Shown here: positions 12,191 to 24,971 of the stretch, piece after piece | Position numbering within the stretch: position 1 is the stretch's first letter | Layout of the letters: every line of letters begins with the position of its first letter | Assembly (NCBI RefSeq): GCF_000972845.2 | Contig: NC_040028.1 | Coordinates: 18,839,507-18,903,506, forward strand | DNA from: Larimichthys crocea | Taxonomy: Eukaryota; Chordata; Actinopteri; Sciaenidae | Direction: 5' to 3' | Length of the DNA: 64,000 nucleotides | Program-made: the position numbers and the translations under genes | Notes under the pieces: model-generated | What the model saw: the letters and a program-made list of their open reading frames with translations, nothing else | Told to the model about the DNA's origin: nothing | Databases searched by the model: none

Positions 12191-15100
12191 TAATGTGCCT
12201 GCATGTGTGTATCAGCTTCCGTGTGCACCTGTATCTCACAAGCGTCTTACTTATCCCGGGAGCGCCCCTTTATTTGAGAGTGTTGTTATTTTTAGCAGCC
12301 GTGTTGAAAGGTCAACTCCTCATTCGGCTGTGGGGGGAAAAAATGGAAACAGCAGTTTAACAGAAAAACATATATCCTCTGGGAAATAGACACTGCTTTG
12401 CCACAGTCTGCTACATGCTTTACAATGCCCGGAACAATGCAACACTTGTGATGCCATTGTGTGACTGATGAGTTAGCCGATAGTCGGCCTGCCGTACATG
12501 ATGACTCGTAGAATTCTCTTTGTACCTTTTTAAAATTCGGCTTTCATTGTTTTGAGTCATCATCGTGCCTCGATACAATACATTCCAAAAATACTGCAGC
12601 ATCTTTGAAATTGATGCATTTTGTTCTCCTGGGTATCCTGAAGCAACTGCTGCATCTTCAATGCACGTTTCCATTGTCCGTCTGTGTCTGTATGCCTCGC
12701 ATGTTGCAGGCGCTCATATCTTCTTCGATACGTCGATGTTCTGCTTTGTTGTTGCACCGCTGTCCTCTCAGACGCTCAGACAGAAGACGTATATGATTTA
12801 TGATTGCATTTTGACACAAACTGAGCCAAAGAACAATGTTGAAAGAAATACTGAGATTCTCTGTGCAAAGAACAGAAGTAGTAATGCAGAAATACTCAGT
12901 TACAAGTACTTTACAAGTCCTGAACTCAACTTTTTACTCACAGACGTATTATGAGCTGAATGTGCTTAAAAGTATCAAAAAATAAAAGTGCTTAGAATGC
13001 CGAATCAGTGCTATATTATCCTAAATATTATATTATTGGACAGTTTATTATTATTGTTGATGCATGGACATTTAAGTAGCGTTTTAACTGCTGGGCTGTT
13101 TAATCTATAACAATGCTACATATTTAATAAACTCACATTATGTTTTGCAAGTGAAATTTGACTCTACAAAGTAAAGCATTGCAGCTCGTTGTGAATTCAA
13201 GCTGAAGGCAGCTAAATATGATATTTAATATTCAACTTTTTTTTGGGTGGAGTAAGCTCATGGTGCAACAAGTAGGAGTGATCGTACGAGGTCGGCTGTG
13301 TCAAGTTGCCATCGTCGGCATCATCTGCGGTTCTCTCTCTCTGCCAAAAACCTGCGATCTTACATATCCCCAGGATAAAAACACGTCCTTTCTCTCTCTC
13401 CGTCCTCCTCCACCTCCTCTGCAAGTAGGCGTGATGGAGGAGGTGAGCGAGCTTCGGCGGTACAGTGAAGGCCAACGTCGGTGTCCACATTTGCTTGGTT
13501 TTGTCCTGCCAATTCTGTGGTGCTCTGAAATCAAGTCCCCCCCTCTCCCCTTCCTCTGACAGTCTGTTTCACGTGGAAAGAAAATCACAATCTGAGAGCT
13601 TGAAGTCATTTTTGGACTTACATCTGAAATGGTTTAACGTCATACCCTCCCCCCACGCTGTAGCCCAGTCATAAAGACTTGGGTTCTGGCATCTCACTTA
13701 CACACCAGTTAATTATAGTCCACTGTAATTACAAATGTGTCATTTCTCATTAGGCCCTAACGGCAGACATGCAAATGAAACACTCGATTTGACAGAGGGG
13801 CTTTTTTTTTTTTATCTTTTTCTTCCACCCTTTTATATCTTTGCAGTTTGACACGAACTGAAAAACAGCTTAAAGGTACTCATCCCTCTGTTTTAATAAA
13901 GAATACATATCTATCATTATTATTTCATTATCCCGATTTGCATATATGTTAATTCGGCCCTTGGGGCATAAACAGAAAGCAGTGTGTTTGGGCTTTGATT
14001 TCAGTATTGTTCTGCCTATTGTCTTTTTCTCTTTTCTGCATCACCTGCTTCTCTCCTGAGACCGCTTTGTCTTCCACCCTGCACAACCGAGTTCTCCGCC
14101 GAGACCTTCAACCTTTTTTTGTTTTTGGCAAATAGCCAAAGAAAGAAAAAAACGTCAGAGACTGAGATCATCGCCGTCTCCTCGTCTCGGTGGTTTTGTT
14201 TCAGTGAGGTTGGAGAGTCGGGTCGGCGGCCGGTTGCTGAAGCTTATTGTCAACATAAACACGATGCCAACTGTGGTCAAACGGCTGCACTCGCATAACC
14301 AGTGAGTGTGAGCGCAATGTGATCTCACAGCACTGCACCACTGCCCGCACCGGAAACTGTGTGTCCTGAGGCTCTGATCTATATATCGTGGAGCCCACTG
14401 TAACTCCATTGCATAACATATGGAAATGAAAACAAATGCCTCTTTTCTTTTTTTTTGTCTCTCTACTTCCATCGATGAGTTGTATCAGACAGCAGCTGGC
14501 AATAAGAGATCAATAAGTCAGAAGTGCATGATCATATTGTGACTTTAATATCAACACAGCCTCACTTCCTCGAGTTCAAAACTCCACATCGAGTTGCTCG
14601 CCGCTGCAGGTTGTCAGAACCTGTACGAGTCAACTGATTGACAGACAGGTTGCTGCTTTAATGAACTGATTGGGACTTTTACTCCATGTCCGAACAGTGT
14701 CTGTGATGTTTGGCCTGTTTTGGCCACTTGAGGGCATCTTTGTTGTCTTAAGACAAAGAGTGTTTGGTTTCCTGGAAAAGGTTCCAGCTTTAGTGCCTCA
14801 GCTGGTTACGGTCATGACAAAGCAGCAACATGACAGACTGTTATGTTGGAAATCCACTCGGCTATGTTTAATTCACACACACCCTGTTGGCTCCGGTGAA
14901 AGTTGAAGTTGATGGGGTTTCATTTAGTGGGAACTCTTTTGTGTTTTGTCAGTGCAGAAGCCGTCAGAAGACTTGCAACCTGTTTTTAAGGAGCTTTTTA
15001 AAGAACAGAGCTACAGTGTGGTGTCTCTGTGCAGAGCAGTTTGCCTATCAGCACTGTGATCCTGCAGCAATGTCCTGCTGAGCTCTGCACTGCTCTCTAG

Positions 15101-16040
15101 TGGCTGAAAGGTAGTAAGGCAATTTCTAAGTAATGGAGAAGGAACAAAAAGAAGCAATTTAAACATGTCAGAGGGGCCAGAATCACCTCAGCTGTGTCCG
15201 CATTTTCATTCTCATTTTGAAAACAACAGTTAGAAACCTGCAGAGGTGCAGAAGATGTGACGTTTGCATGACAGACACTGTTTGTATCTGCTGCACCAAC
15301 ACACATGTAGCATGATAAACCAGTGAGTTGCTCTTTTATCTAAGTGGTATTGCTCCACCTTCATCTCTTATCATAGTGATTTTGTGGACACACTGTTTTT
15401 AGTTGGCAAATCTGTCAAAATGTCACTAATATGTTGAGTTGGCAAGTACCAATTAACTGAAAGTATTAACTGGAAAACACATTATGTTCAATTTGAACAT
15501 CAACCCAGCTGATCTCCATGAAATGCCTTTAATAATATTAACCTCAGAATAAAAGAACTTAAGTTCTGGTATAAGTGAACTTGAAGTTATTGAAACATAA
15601 TCATGTTTTCATGCAATGATTTGATGCGATCGTGCATTCCTCTTCATGTGCAGATGTATATCTTGCATAATCAGAATAGGCGGCATTTATTATAACAACC
15701 TTTACTGTTGTAGATGACATGTTCAGCATCTGGATCAGCTCTGTTGATTGTGCTGAACTCAAATCAGTATGATGAGGATGTCTTTTCATGCTGTTACACA
15801 AATCACACCAAGAGTCTACTTTTTAAGACACAGAAACACATGATACTATACATTATTAGCTATTAAACACACCTTAAGAGGTTTAAAAAAGTCATTTACT
15901 GTATTTGTGATTGACTTCAGGTTGTGGAAGAAGCCATGCAGGTCTTCTTCATAGCACTCCGACCTAGAAGGCTCCTATTGATCCCACTGATGGTCACATA
16001 CTCTCAACACCTCTCTCTAAAGACTCTTAAATCTCAGATT
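6307..16040. other. upstream intergenic DNA, no gene recognised
   Basis: Nearly 10 kb without a recognisable exon or transposon. Contents are microsatellites (GA near 6703, GT at 12136-12185), oligo-pyrimidine runs and many short spurious open frames. A minus-strand frame at 11598-11840 (80 codons) was examined and matches nothing I recognise. Confidence 0.55.
12136..12185. repeat. (TG)25 microsatellite
   Basis: Perfect TG run of about 50 bp that passes straight into GCGCGC, so the alternating purine-pyrimidine stretch extends to about 12190. This is a classic Z-DNA-prone composition. Confidence 0.95.
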
Positions 16041-16205
16041 GAAGGAGCACTGTGCAGGATTTAGTGGCATCTAGTTGCTGATTGCAACTTATTCCCTTCA
16101 CCCTCTCCTTCCAAGCATGAAGGAGGAACTATGGTGGCTGCAAAACACATAAAAAAACACAAAAAGCCCTTCGAGCAGGTGCTTAGTTTGACTGTTCTGA
16201 GCTCA
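16041..16205. repeat. partial copy of the AAAGGTCCAGTG-type teleost repeat
   Basis: The sequence GGAGCACTGTGCAGGATTTA, then a GTGGCATCTAGT block, TGATTGCAACTTATTCCC and TCCAAGCATGAAGGAG, corresponds to the other arm of the family seen at 43744-44083. In that copy the same blocks appear inverted near 44030-44083. The end is diverged and boundaries are approximate. Confidence 0.55.
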
Positions 16206-17381
16206 TGAGCAAATTTCCAACAGGTGACTTTAGGTGTGTGTGTTCAAATATGTAAAAGAATCTATATTTTTCTGTCTTTGTGAGTGTGTGTGTTGACATA
16301 AAACAAAGGCTACAGATATCATGTGTAGTAAAATATAAGATAATCCCTGAGCTTTGTCTGATACTATGTTAGTTTGGTGCATGGATTACAGCGTAGTGAC
16401 GAGAATAACAGGATGACGGGATTCTTTATACACTTGCATATTCAAATACATGGGAAAGTTTTGAAAAATCTGATTTTTTTAAGAGAAAACGAATTTAAAA
16501 AACAGGCAGACGTCGTCCGGGAGAGAAGCCAGATGACAAACAAAGACCTGCGGATGCTTGACGGCGCTACTTGAAGTCGATGTTGATGTATTCGAGGCCT
16601 CTAACATTTCATCTGTGACAGTGTTAATAGGTGTCTGAGTGTGTGGTAATGTCTGCCGGTTAATGACTGCTGTCATACTAGTGAATTAACCCCGTCACTT
16701 CAGACTAATCACCGCAGTCCCCGTCCCTCCGTCACCTTCATTAGCGCACGCACATTACTTCTGTGGCGGCGGGGGCATCATCTGTTTTTCCTGACTTTAT
16801 TCTCAGGGCCAACGAGGGTCGCCGCAGCCAAAGTGCCACGCCAGCTAATGACGATTAACATCATAACTTTGGCCATTACAGACATCATTAGTCTTTCATT
16901 GTCTCTCGGGGAAAACTTTATTGCTGTTCTCAATCAGAGGTGGCTGAGGTCCCATTCATACACTGTCTCATTGGAGATCTATGGTGCATATCATATGAGC
17001 ACACCTTAATAGACCTCCCCGGAAAGGGAAACATTAAAACAGGAGCGACGTGAAACACACTTATCAGACATAATATTTCATGGAGGTGTAATTTTTTTTA
17101 TGGTTATGGTTTCACTAACAAGAGGAGATTTGTCATGTTGGCATAAAGTTTATAATTCATATGCAAAGCATGGTTAGGTTGTCTTTTCTTCCAGTCTGGT
17201 GGTTCATACATGTAAACCTCCATTAAACAATACTTTTGTGCACAAATATGAGTATTAATGCACAGACCATACACTATGTTTGCTTACCAACATGCAAACA
17301 CTTGGGACTCGTCCTCACGAAGATGAGGATGATTTTTTTACAATCAGACATAACTAAGAAATAAAGGTACAAGTTTACACG

Positions 17382-17781
17382 TTAAAGGAACAGTTTAATA
17401 TTTTGGGGAAATCTGCATATTTGAGAAGTTAGATGAGAACATGAGAAGATAAATATGTACTGTAGCTGGAGCTTAGCATGAAGTCTGGAGACGGGAGGAA
17501 TTTAAAAACACTTTCCAACACACCTAAAGGTCGCTGAATAACATGTCTTATCTCTTTATTTACTCCTAGAAAGCACAATTTGCTATTTTCACTAAGGTTA
17601 TGTGCCAGACTATTTCTTGGCTGGGAGTTGTAGTCAGAGAGAGAGATTACTGGTTCTGGCCAAGAAGCAGTCCAGCATATTACACCTCATAAGTACATAT
17701 ACCACACAAGCAGCATGGTGTCAGTGTTTTCATCTAACTCTGGGGCAAGAATGTGAATAAGCGAATTGCCCAAAATGTCCG
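17382..17781. repeat. MITE-like teleost dispersed repeat with inverted ends
   Basis: The left end TTAAAGGAACAGTTTAATATT followed by TTTGGGGAAAT is matched in inverted orientation by GCGAATTGCCCAAAATGTCC at the right end. Internally, CCAGACTATTTCTTGGC (near 17608) and GGCCAAGAAGCAGTCCAGCA (near 17658) are inverted relative to each other and form a potential hairpin. I recognise this as a member of a very common percomorph repeat family. It has no coding capacity, and no target-site duplication was established. Confidence 0.7.
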
Positions 17782-18800
17782 GTTGTATCTGGGCTGGTGT
17801 TTCGTTTGGGGTCATGGGTGGGTCAAGTATTAAACTCACGTGTTAGAATTAGGCTCAGGTGTGTGTTTCGTTTTAGGAATTAGAGTTAAAGAGGTCAGAA
17901 AGAGTTTCTTTAGAAAACTTGAACTGCTTTGAAACTTCTTTCTCCCGTGGCCTGTCCAAAGCCCTCCTATTTGATCTGGGCTGAGGAGAAGAACCTGCTC
18001 ATGCCCTTGTGGAGCTGTCAGTAGTGGTCATGCCATCAAACGTAGACGGGGATTCTGATGGACCTGTGGGCTTCTTACGCCTGCTTCACATCAGGTATAA
18101 TCTGCGGGCTGCAGCTTGACAGGGAGCCAGCTTAGAGAAAAAGGCACTGACCACACCTGAAGGTCAGTGGCTGCTCAGTTTATGTATTTATAGAGAGACT
18201 AAATAATAAATACCTTCTCTCAACAGACATTTTGTCATAAAAGATGCATCCTTTCAAAATTAACCCGTGCTGTATGTGTTGTGAGTATTATTTGCTCGCT
18301 CAGGTTGCGGACACAACCCAAAGTGTTACCTTTTATATGCACAGCAGCATCCACTGACCTGATTTTCTTTCATATCAGATCTTTGAATTCACAAATGCAG
18401 CTTGGCCTGACCCGACATCACCCTCATTACCATTCTATTAAGCCTGCCAGCACCGAAAATACACCCAGGTCCTTCACCTGCATCAGAAAATGATTAATAT
18501 TAATGCGCTCACCTATACACTCTATGCATTTGCAAGTGGGCACACACAGAGCCAACACCAACACGTTTTGCTCGCTGAGAAATCGGCAATAAAGCACACA
18601 CACACACACACTTTCTCACACACCTATACGTGCTCTGTGACAGCCTTCAGCTCTGGAAGCAGGCCCTGCCAGAGGGGTTTGGACTAATTGATATTCTCCC
18701 ACACTGCCCAGGGCTTCTCCAAGGAACCTCACTCTGCAGAGCTGCTGACAAGGCACATTCCATCACTGCTGCAGACTTAAAATAGGATCAAAGGATGGAG

Positions 18801-18801
<1 letters not shown>

Positions 18802-18841
<40 letters not shown>
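18802..18841. repeat. (TG)20 microsatellite
   Basis: Perfect TG run of about 40 bp in upstream non-coding DNA. Confidence 0.95.
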
Positions 18842-18842
<1 letters not shown>

Positions 18843-20315
18843 AAAAAGAGAGGATGTGTCCGTGACCAGCATGTTGTCTCCTCTGTGAAGTATGACAGTA
18901 TGGTTTTGCCTCTTGTGTCCAGCTCTTTGTCCCCTTTACTTACTCTCACGTCAGTGTCCTCAAACAGCCTCACTCAGCTTCAGCGCAGATAATGCGCCAT
19001 ACGACCGGACCGGACTCTTTGTGATTTGGCTCATTATTCGGCAGTTAACCAATCACCGATGTTGAGAGGCCACGGGGCTGCGCTCAATCACCGGCGCTCG
19101 TATCCAATTGTGCTTCCCTCTGCTCGCTGTAATCAGGTTCTCTATAAATGTGCGGAAGTCAGTCAGAGTATCATTTTTTTTTTAACCAATTAACCTTCCT
19201 TCTCAAAGCCATACTTGGCGAGAAGACTCGGTTGGGTTGCTGCGTTCGCCTTATCACCAAGGAAACTCACAATTCAATCAAGATGTTGTTATTCGACCCC
19301 CAGCTTCATTTCCAATCACCCCCCTCCTCCCTCTGATTGGTTCCCTTGCAGGGTTACATGCCGTACGTGTAGTTCAGCAACACAAGTGTTAACTACGTTT
19401 TTTTTTTTTTTTTTTAAATCTGGGAATAAGCTATCAGTGAGTGGAGCTCACAGTTGGAAGCCTCTGTGTTTCATTAATGTCCCTGTTGGAGGGCTCCACA
19501 CCTCGGGCCGCACTAATCTCATCTCTGGGGAGGGAGGGGTGACTCTCCATCACACTCACAACGCAGAGACATATTGTAATGCGGCTATACATATTCTCAG
19601 GTGGCATATTTAGTACACCTAGGAGCGATTGTGTGATGTACATTTAAATGGTTTTATGGCTCGCTGCATGAGATGACGAACCAGCTGTTTAAAAGTCTGT
19701 GAGCGGAGACCTAAAGTATCTCTCCAGGGTTGTTTTCTAACCTTTGCAAATGTATTATTCATCGGCGGTGTAGCACGGGCAGCCTTCATTGAGGATTGCG
19801 TCTTAGTCCAGCATTCATTCATTCATTCATTCATTCACTCACCTGCATGCGTATCACGCTGCTGCAGGAAAAAGACAGAGGAAAACCTCACACTGTCATG
19901 TCACATCGGCTGTCTCTAAAAATCATCTGCTGTTCACTAAATAAGAAATTCTGCTGTATAGTCGACTGGATCCTCGCACAAAAGCTACAATAAGCTGGAC
20001 ATCCCTGCTTAATGTAGCTTTGGAGCTAGTGATCATGGATTGTGGGACACTTTGTTGATCCACTTTAATTGTAACGTATGAAACTCTAAAGCAACAGCTG
20101 ATTGAACATCTGGTGATATTCCATTGCTGCAGACAGTTTCCTCTTTAATCAGCGTTAAGGTTGTTAAAAATCATCTTATTCTGGACTGCATATTAGTGCA
20201 TATGATCCTGTTCCAGGTCTTTACTGAGGCCATATAATGTTTTTACTATTCCGACCTGAATGTTTCAATGCCTGCAGCATTCCAACAAATGGAAATATTC
20301 TGCATGTTGTTGTTT

Positions 20316-20497
20316 TAAAGATATTGTTTGGCCTTTTCTTTTTTATTGTATAGAGACAGCTGACAGGAATGTGGGGAGAGAGAGAGGGATGGGGCATGAC
20401 ATGTAGCAAAGGGCCGCAGGTCAGATTCGAACCCTGAGCCGCTGCGTCAGGTTGTGGGGCTTGGGTCATGGGGCGGATGCTCTACCAATCGACACTT
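20316..20497 (-). mobile_element. tRNA-derived SINE, antisense, diverged
   Basis: Read on the minus strand, a tRNA-like head (GGTAGAGCATCCGCCCCAT) is followed by a GGGTTCGAATCTGACC B box (plus-strand 20420-20435). Then come CTGCGGCCCTTTGCTACATG, a run of CTCTCTCTCCCC and CCTGTCAGCTGTCTCTA, with the tail near 20320. This order of blocks matches a SINE family common in percomorph genomes. The 5' terminus is degraded and no clean target-site duplication was found. Confidence 0.75.
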
Positions 20498-23400
20498 TAT
20501 TTTTTATCATCTTGGACACATTTCACCTGAAATACAGCCTCTAACATTTGGTATTTTTTGGAAACTTTTGGATCTCAACAAGAAAGTTGAGTCTTTTGAG
20601 TCTGACAGTCTAACAAATATGGCTTTATGTTTGCTTTCATTTTATTTATACACCTATTTAAAATGCTGTGTGTTAATAACTCTCAGTAGACACAATTACA
20701 AGTGCTATGTAGTCATTTTATGCAGCCACCGTCTTTGCAACATGCAAATATTTCCTACAGATATCTTTGGTCCCCACAGGATGATTTATAATGCCGCCCC
20801 CTGAGAACTTTCTGGCCCTCATCCACCTCCGGGGCCTTTCCATTTGTGACCTTTCACAACAAAAGCTCTCCATTTTCATTCCCCAATTACGAGCTCATGA
20901 TGAGCACTCATCTATCTTAGCTCTCTAATTTGCTTGGACTATTAGACTCATGAAAACAAATGAGTCACATGCACTGCCGCAGCAGTACTCACATAGTCCA
21001 TGAGCGGGCTGAGCTTTTATCGCTCCGGTAGATGGACTCATGATACTCGGTGATAAAAACGGCTAAAGCGCGGGGAGGAAGAGAAAGACGAGTGAGGAAA
21101 GAAAATGACATGAATCCAAAGCAAAGCAGAAATCATTGCTCATCTCAAATTAAATTAACTCTCTGTGTGTGTTTTGATAAATGCAACGTGATTTGATTCT
21201 GGCAAGTTGAGCTTCTTTTGTTTCACTGGGCCTGAGAAGTGCTGAGTCCCGCTTCCTATCAGGACGGGTGATAAAAAAAAAAAACACATAGCCCTAAAGC
21301 AAAGTAATAGCAATAATCAAATGGGTTGTTTACCCCAGTTCCATTGGGTGACATTTGCGTTGCCTCAGCAGCAGGACATCTAACTAACAGTAATGTAATT
21401 TCCTCTGAGGAGATTGGATTAAAATGTTCTGACCCGGCGAGGCTGTGGCTTCACAAGTCTGCATCAGATTCCGTTTTCGTCACGTTTTGGATCTCTGTGT
21501 TTTTCCATACGGCTCAGCCGTGCATGGTTTTATGCTCTCTGATAGTCTGTGTTCAAGAATGTCGCATAACAAAGCAGCACGAGCTGATAACGTGCACTAT
21601 TTCACACTCGTCTTCTTTTGCAACAGGCTAATTTCTTGCAAATTGGATCCTAAGGCAACATTTTGTCCTCTTTTATTTGCGGCTAGTCTCAGACTAAATG
21701 TCCAATTGTGTTACTCTAACTGCCTCTCTGTGACACCGTAACCATGTTAGGTCCAAGAAAGGGGCAGTATAAACGGGGGCATTAGGAGTCACGGGGGGAA
21801 AAGGTCTTGGCTTTAGAGGGCTTTGGTATGGGACTGCCATGGACTCGCATTCGTTCACATATAGGAGGAAAAAAAATGTAGGTATGTGCACCCTCGTTTT
21901 GCTTCATGAATATTTCACAGGGGGTTTGTTGTGCCGTTTGAGACTTGCATTCTGTCTGATATGAAAATATTCTCATGGTTTGAACCAGCGGATTACTTTT
22001 GCTTCTGCAGTGTGTGTGTTGTGGAAAGACTTTTGCATTTCCTCACCGTCCATGCATTCAGCCTCATGCTGTGTGGGACTGAAAAGGGTAAAAGCCACAG
22101 TGCAAAGCCTCTCCTCTCCTCTCCTCTCACACAATACTGCTTATAGTTTAATAACTTCTGTTCTCTTTGGTCGAAAATGAATTTTGTAGCACACACTTTC
22201 ACATTAGATCTCTTTTGCCATTTCTCTCATATTTTCTAAGCTCATCATTTGGCAAATTCTCATTCCAGTTCGTCCAGTTATGCTGGGGAGGTTCTAATAT
22301 GATCGTCATTATCCAGTACATTAGATTAACTATTAGTAAAAAGCAGTGTAAGAATATTATCCTGATGCTTAAACCTACAGGATAATATTCCACAGTCTGT
22401 TCTGTTTCTTCGAGATGTTCCATTAAAAGCAATACGAGTACCCGACCGCTGTCTGATTAGAAGAAGATCCAGGAGCAGTGCTGTGACAGCAGCTGTTCTG
22501 CATGTCGCTGTGGATGAGGGACCATTGTTGAGCTGACAGTGTCCGCTGCTGGTTGGAGCGTTAACTGCAGTGCCTCCTGCAGCATCGCCGAGCAGGGAGG
22601 CTTCTCAACAGCAACGGGACATAAAACTACGTGCATCCGCAGCCGGAGCTCGAGTCAGTGTGGAGTGTGAGTGTGGAGGAGAGGGGAGGAGGGAAGGCAC
22701 CGGTGCACAGACCTGAGAGATTTGAAACAATCTGGATCATAATAACCCCTCAGTGTGAATCTGATACGGCATGCATTTAAATTCTGCAGGCGGTGTTTCT
22801 TCAAATGCCGTCGACTCTCTGACATTTATGTCATGGAAATGAACGGACAGGAGTGATCCCTCTCTGCAGGTGTGTTATCTGCCCGTTCTTAACACCTGTG
22901 CAGCTGGATATCAACAGGTGCGGTCTGCCGTGCAGAGAATGAACGCACACCAGAGCAATAGGCAATAACAACGCTCCAGCCCACCCCCCATGAGCCCAAA
23001 TGTTTAATTACAGCCACAAACAGCAGATGGCTCTCTTGAGTTTTAATTCAATGTGCCTGTGATTGAGCCTTAGATGAAATTCAACAACAACAACAACAAA
23101 AAAAAGGATTAAATGTTTTGTCTCACAAAGGCTTTTTATTGTGTGGAACCCACACCGTCCAATCCATCCTCTAAATGCAGGAGGAAGAAGGTGGAGGGGA
23201 GTGTGGGAGTGGATCTGCAGGTGCTGGTGGTTCATGTGAGATATCTTTAAGTCTCTGGTGGACGTTCAAGTAAAGGTTATGATGATTTTCTTTTTCTCAG
23301 TAAATCTTGTGATGTCTGACTGACGGAAACCTTTCCCTCTGTCACTGCGCCGCTGTCTGTGGTGCTGAAACCACACACACGGGAGACGGAGCGCGCAGCC

Positions 23401-23939
23401 TGAAGGGCAATTAAAGCAACATGAATGTGCAGCAGCTACACATGCAGCAACTAGTATTTCCCTGTATGATGCAGAATATGGTTATCATAATCCATTGATT
23501 GTCTTTAAATCATGCACATTTGACTGAAACCTTAACACTGCATGCACATCTCCCTGTAGTCCTGTTGTGCTTGTGCATCATTTCAGCTCTTTGCTTAAAA
23601 AGGTAGCAGCTGCTGTCTGATCTGAAGAATAAAATCTCACCATCTAATGACAGCATCAAGACCCGGCTGCTCGTTCCCCCTTCAAGCAGGGGCTTGGTGG
23701 TCGAGAGGGAGGGAGTGTGTTGGGGGAGGGAGGGAGGGCATCCTCTCCACTCAGGCGTGTACTAACGAGTGGTTAGGACTTGTTGATGGGAAGGATTTGT
23801 TGATCAGGGGTATATCTACTGAGCGACCACCGCTTCATATCCTTTTTTTTAATCTCCCTCTCTCTCTCTTTGAGCGTGGGAAAATAAATTGTGCCTGTAC
23901 ATCAGAGGCAGAACTCTCCTCTCCTGTTTTTCTTTTTAA
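20498..23939. other. upstream non-coding DNA, no gene recognised
   Basis: I see no exon, RNA gene or transposon that I can support here. Short simple-sequence runs occur (CTCTC repeats near 22110, AACAAC near 23080). Composition becomes GC- and CpG-richer towards the fgf14 start. Confidence 0.5.
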
Positions 23940-24640
23940 ATATTGCCTTTACGCACCGATCGCCATACATGGATCGTTCACCGGGTGGACCTGTGTGCTG
24001 ATCACCGGCGGGGTTTTTTTTTTTTAAGTTTCTACATATTTGTATGCAGCTTGTCTCACAATGCAGACGTCATCTCCACCGGGTTTCGATCCGTTTTTTT
24101 TTTCGGTTGTGTGTTTTTTCCATCGCGCCCAGCCGCATGTGTTGTGATTGTGGAATACAGTGGAGAACATATGATGTGAGGCACGTTATCCGGCAGGTGT
24201 GTAGTTGGAATACAAGTTTGTATTCGTTTAAACCCCGCTGCATCAATTTCTAACTCCGCTACGGGCTGCGTATTTCTTCCCCCCCTCCTCCGTCTCCAAA
24301 CGGTGTGACTGCTGATCGGTCATCGCAGGGTAGTTGTCGCGGAATGCTTCTCGCAAACTTGGGAGTTCGTCTCACCCGGGCTGCTGCGCCTTCGCCGCTC
24401 GAGTGGTGATCTTCGTAGGAGGCGCCCGCAATTTTTTTTTTTTTTTCTGCTTGATTCCTGGCGGCGCACATGCACAGGCGTCCCCACCGCTATACCCCCC
24501 AAAAAAAACAGCGACTCCTCTTAGAGCAGAGCCTCGTCTGGAAGCAGCAGGAGGAGAAAAACGGAGGCAGAAAAAGGAGGAAAAGAGTGGGTGAATGTTG
24601 CTGTGAGGACGCTGCAGCCGGTATTGGACATTTAAAGGAG
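23940..24640 (+). promoter_or_regulatory. fgf14: CpG-rich putative promoter / 5' leader region of fgf14 exon 1A
   Basis: CpG dinucleotides are visibly more frequent here than in the flanking 20 kb, for example GCACCGATCGCC, CATCGCGCCCAGCCG, GTCGCGGAATG, CACCCGGGCTG, TTCGCCGCTCGAG and GGCGGCGCACATG. The block ends about 440 bp upstream of the exon 1A start codon. I saw no TATA box at a convincing position. A CpG-type promoter is expected for a neuronal FHF gene, but the transcription start is inferred, not seen. Confidence 0.5.
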
Positions 24641-24643
24641 GCG

Positions 24644-24691
24644 ATGCCACTGAACATGTCACAGACAATGAACACAAACACCACTGTGCAG
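24644..24691 (+). other. candidate short upstream ORF / alternative 5' exon ending at a splice donor
   Basis: An ATG at 24644 opens 16 codons (MPLNMSQTMNTNTTVQ) that end exactly at CAG|GTATGA, a good donor match. The stretch is phase 0. Joining it directly to fgf14 exon 2, which needs phase 1, would read six codons and then a stop (TAG at 32260-32262), so it cannot encode an alternative FHF N-terminus in that way. It could be a 5' UTR exon of exon 1A transcripts or chance. I do not recognise the peptide. Confidence 0.25.
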
Positions 24692-24971
24692 GTATGAATA
24701 ATCCTCTGACATGTCCGTCCGCGTGAGTTTGGCATAGCTCTTCATCAAGACTATGGTTATTGATGCATGTATGGAATTACGCATGAACTGATCCCCCCTT
24801 TTTTTTCTACCATGTCCAAGAAATTTTCGAAAGACGATGAAAGCTGTTTTAATACCGCAAGTATCATGTAGTGTTTGGACTAAAAAAGAAAACCAGCCTA
24901 AACTTTCATTTACCAAACCTAAAATAAACAGATTTATATTTGACATTTGCCATCACGGAACGGACCACTTA

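Noticed and set aside
12139..12360. Cys-Val repeat proteins and other low-complexity frames over GT/CA tracts (also near 18795, 26545, 29777, 49737, 53245, 55109)
   Set aside because: These are translations of dinucleotide microsatellites, not genes.
24470..24697. 76-codon + frame including the 24644 ATG as a protein-coding exon of fgf14
   Set aside because: Its donor phase (0) does not match fgf14 exon 2 (phase 1), and the peptide is not FHF-like. It was retained only as a possible 5' UTR exon.
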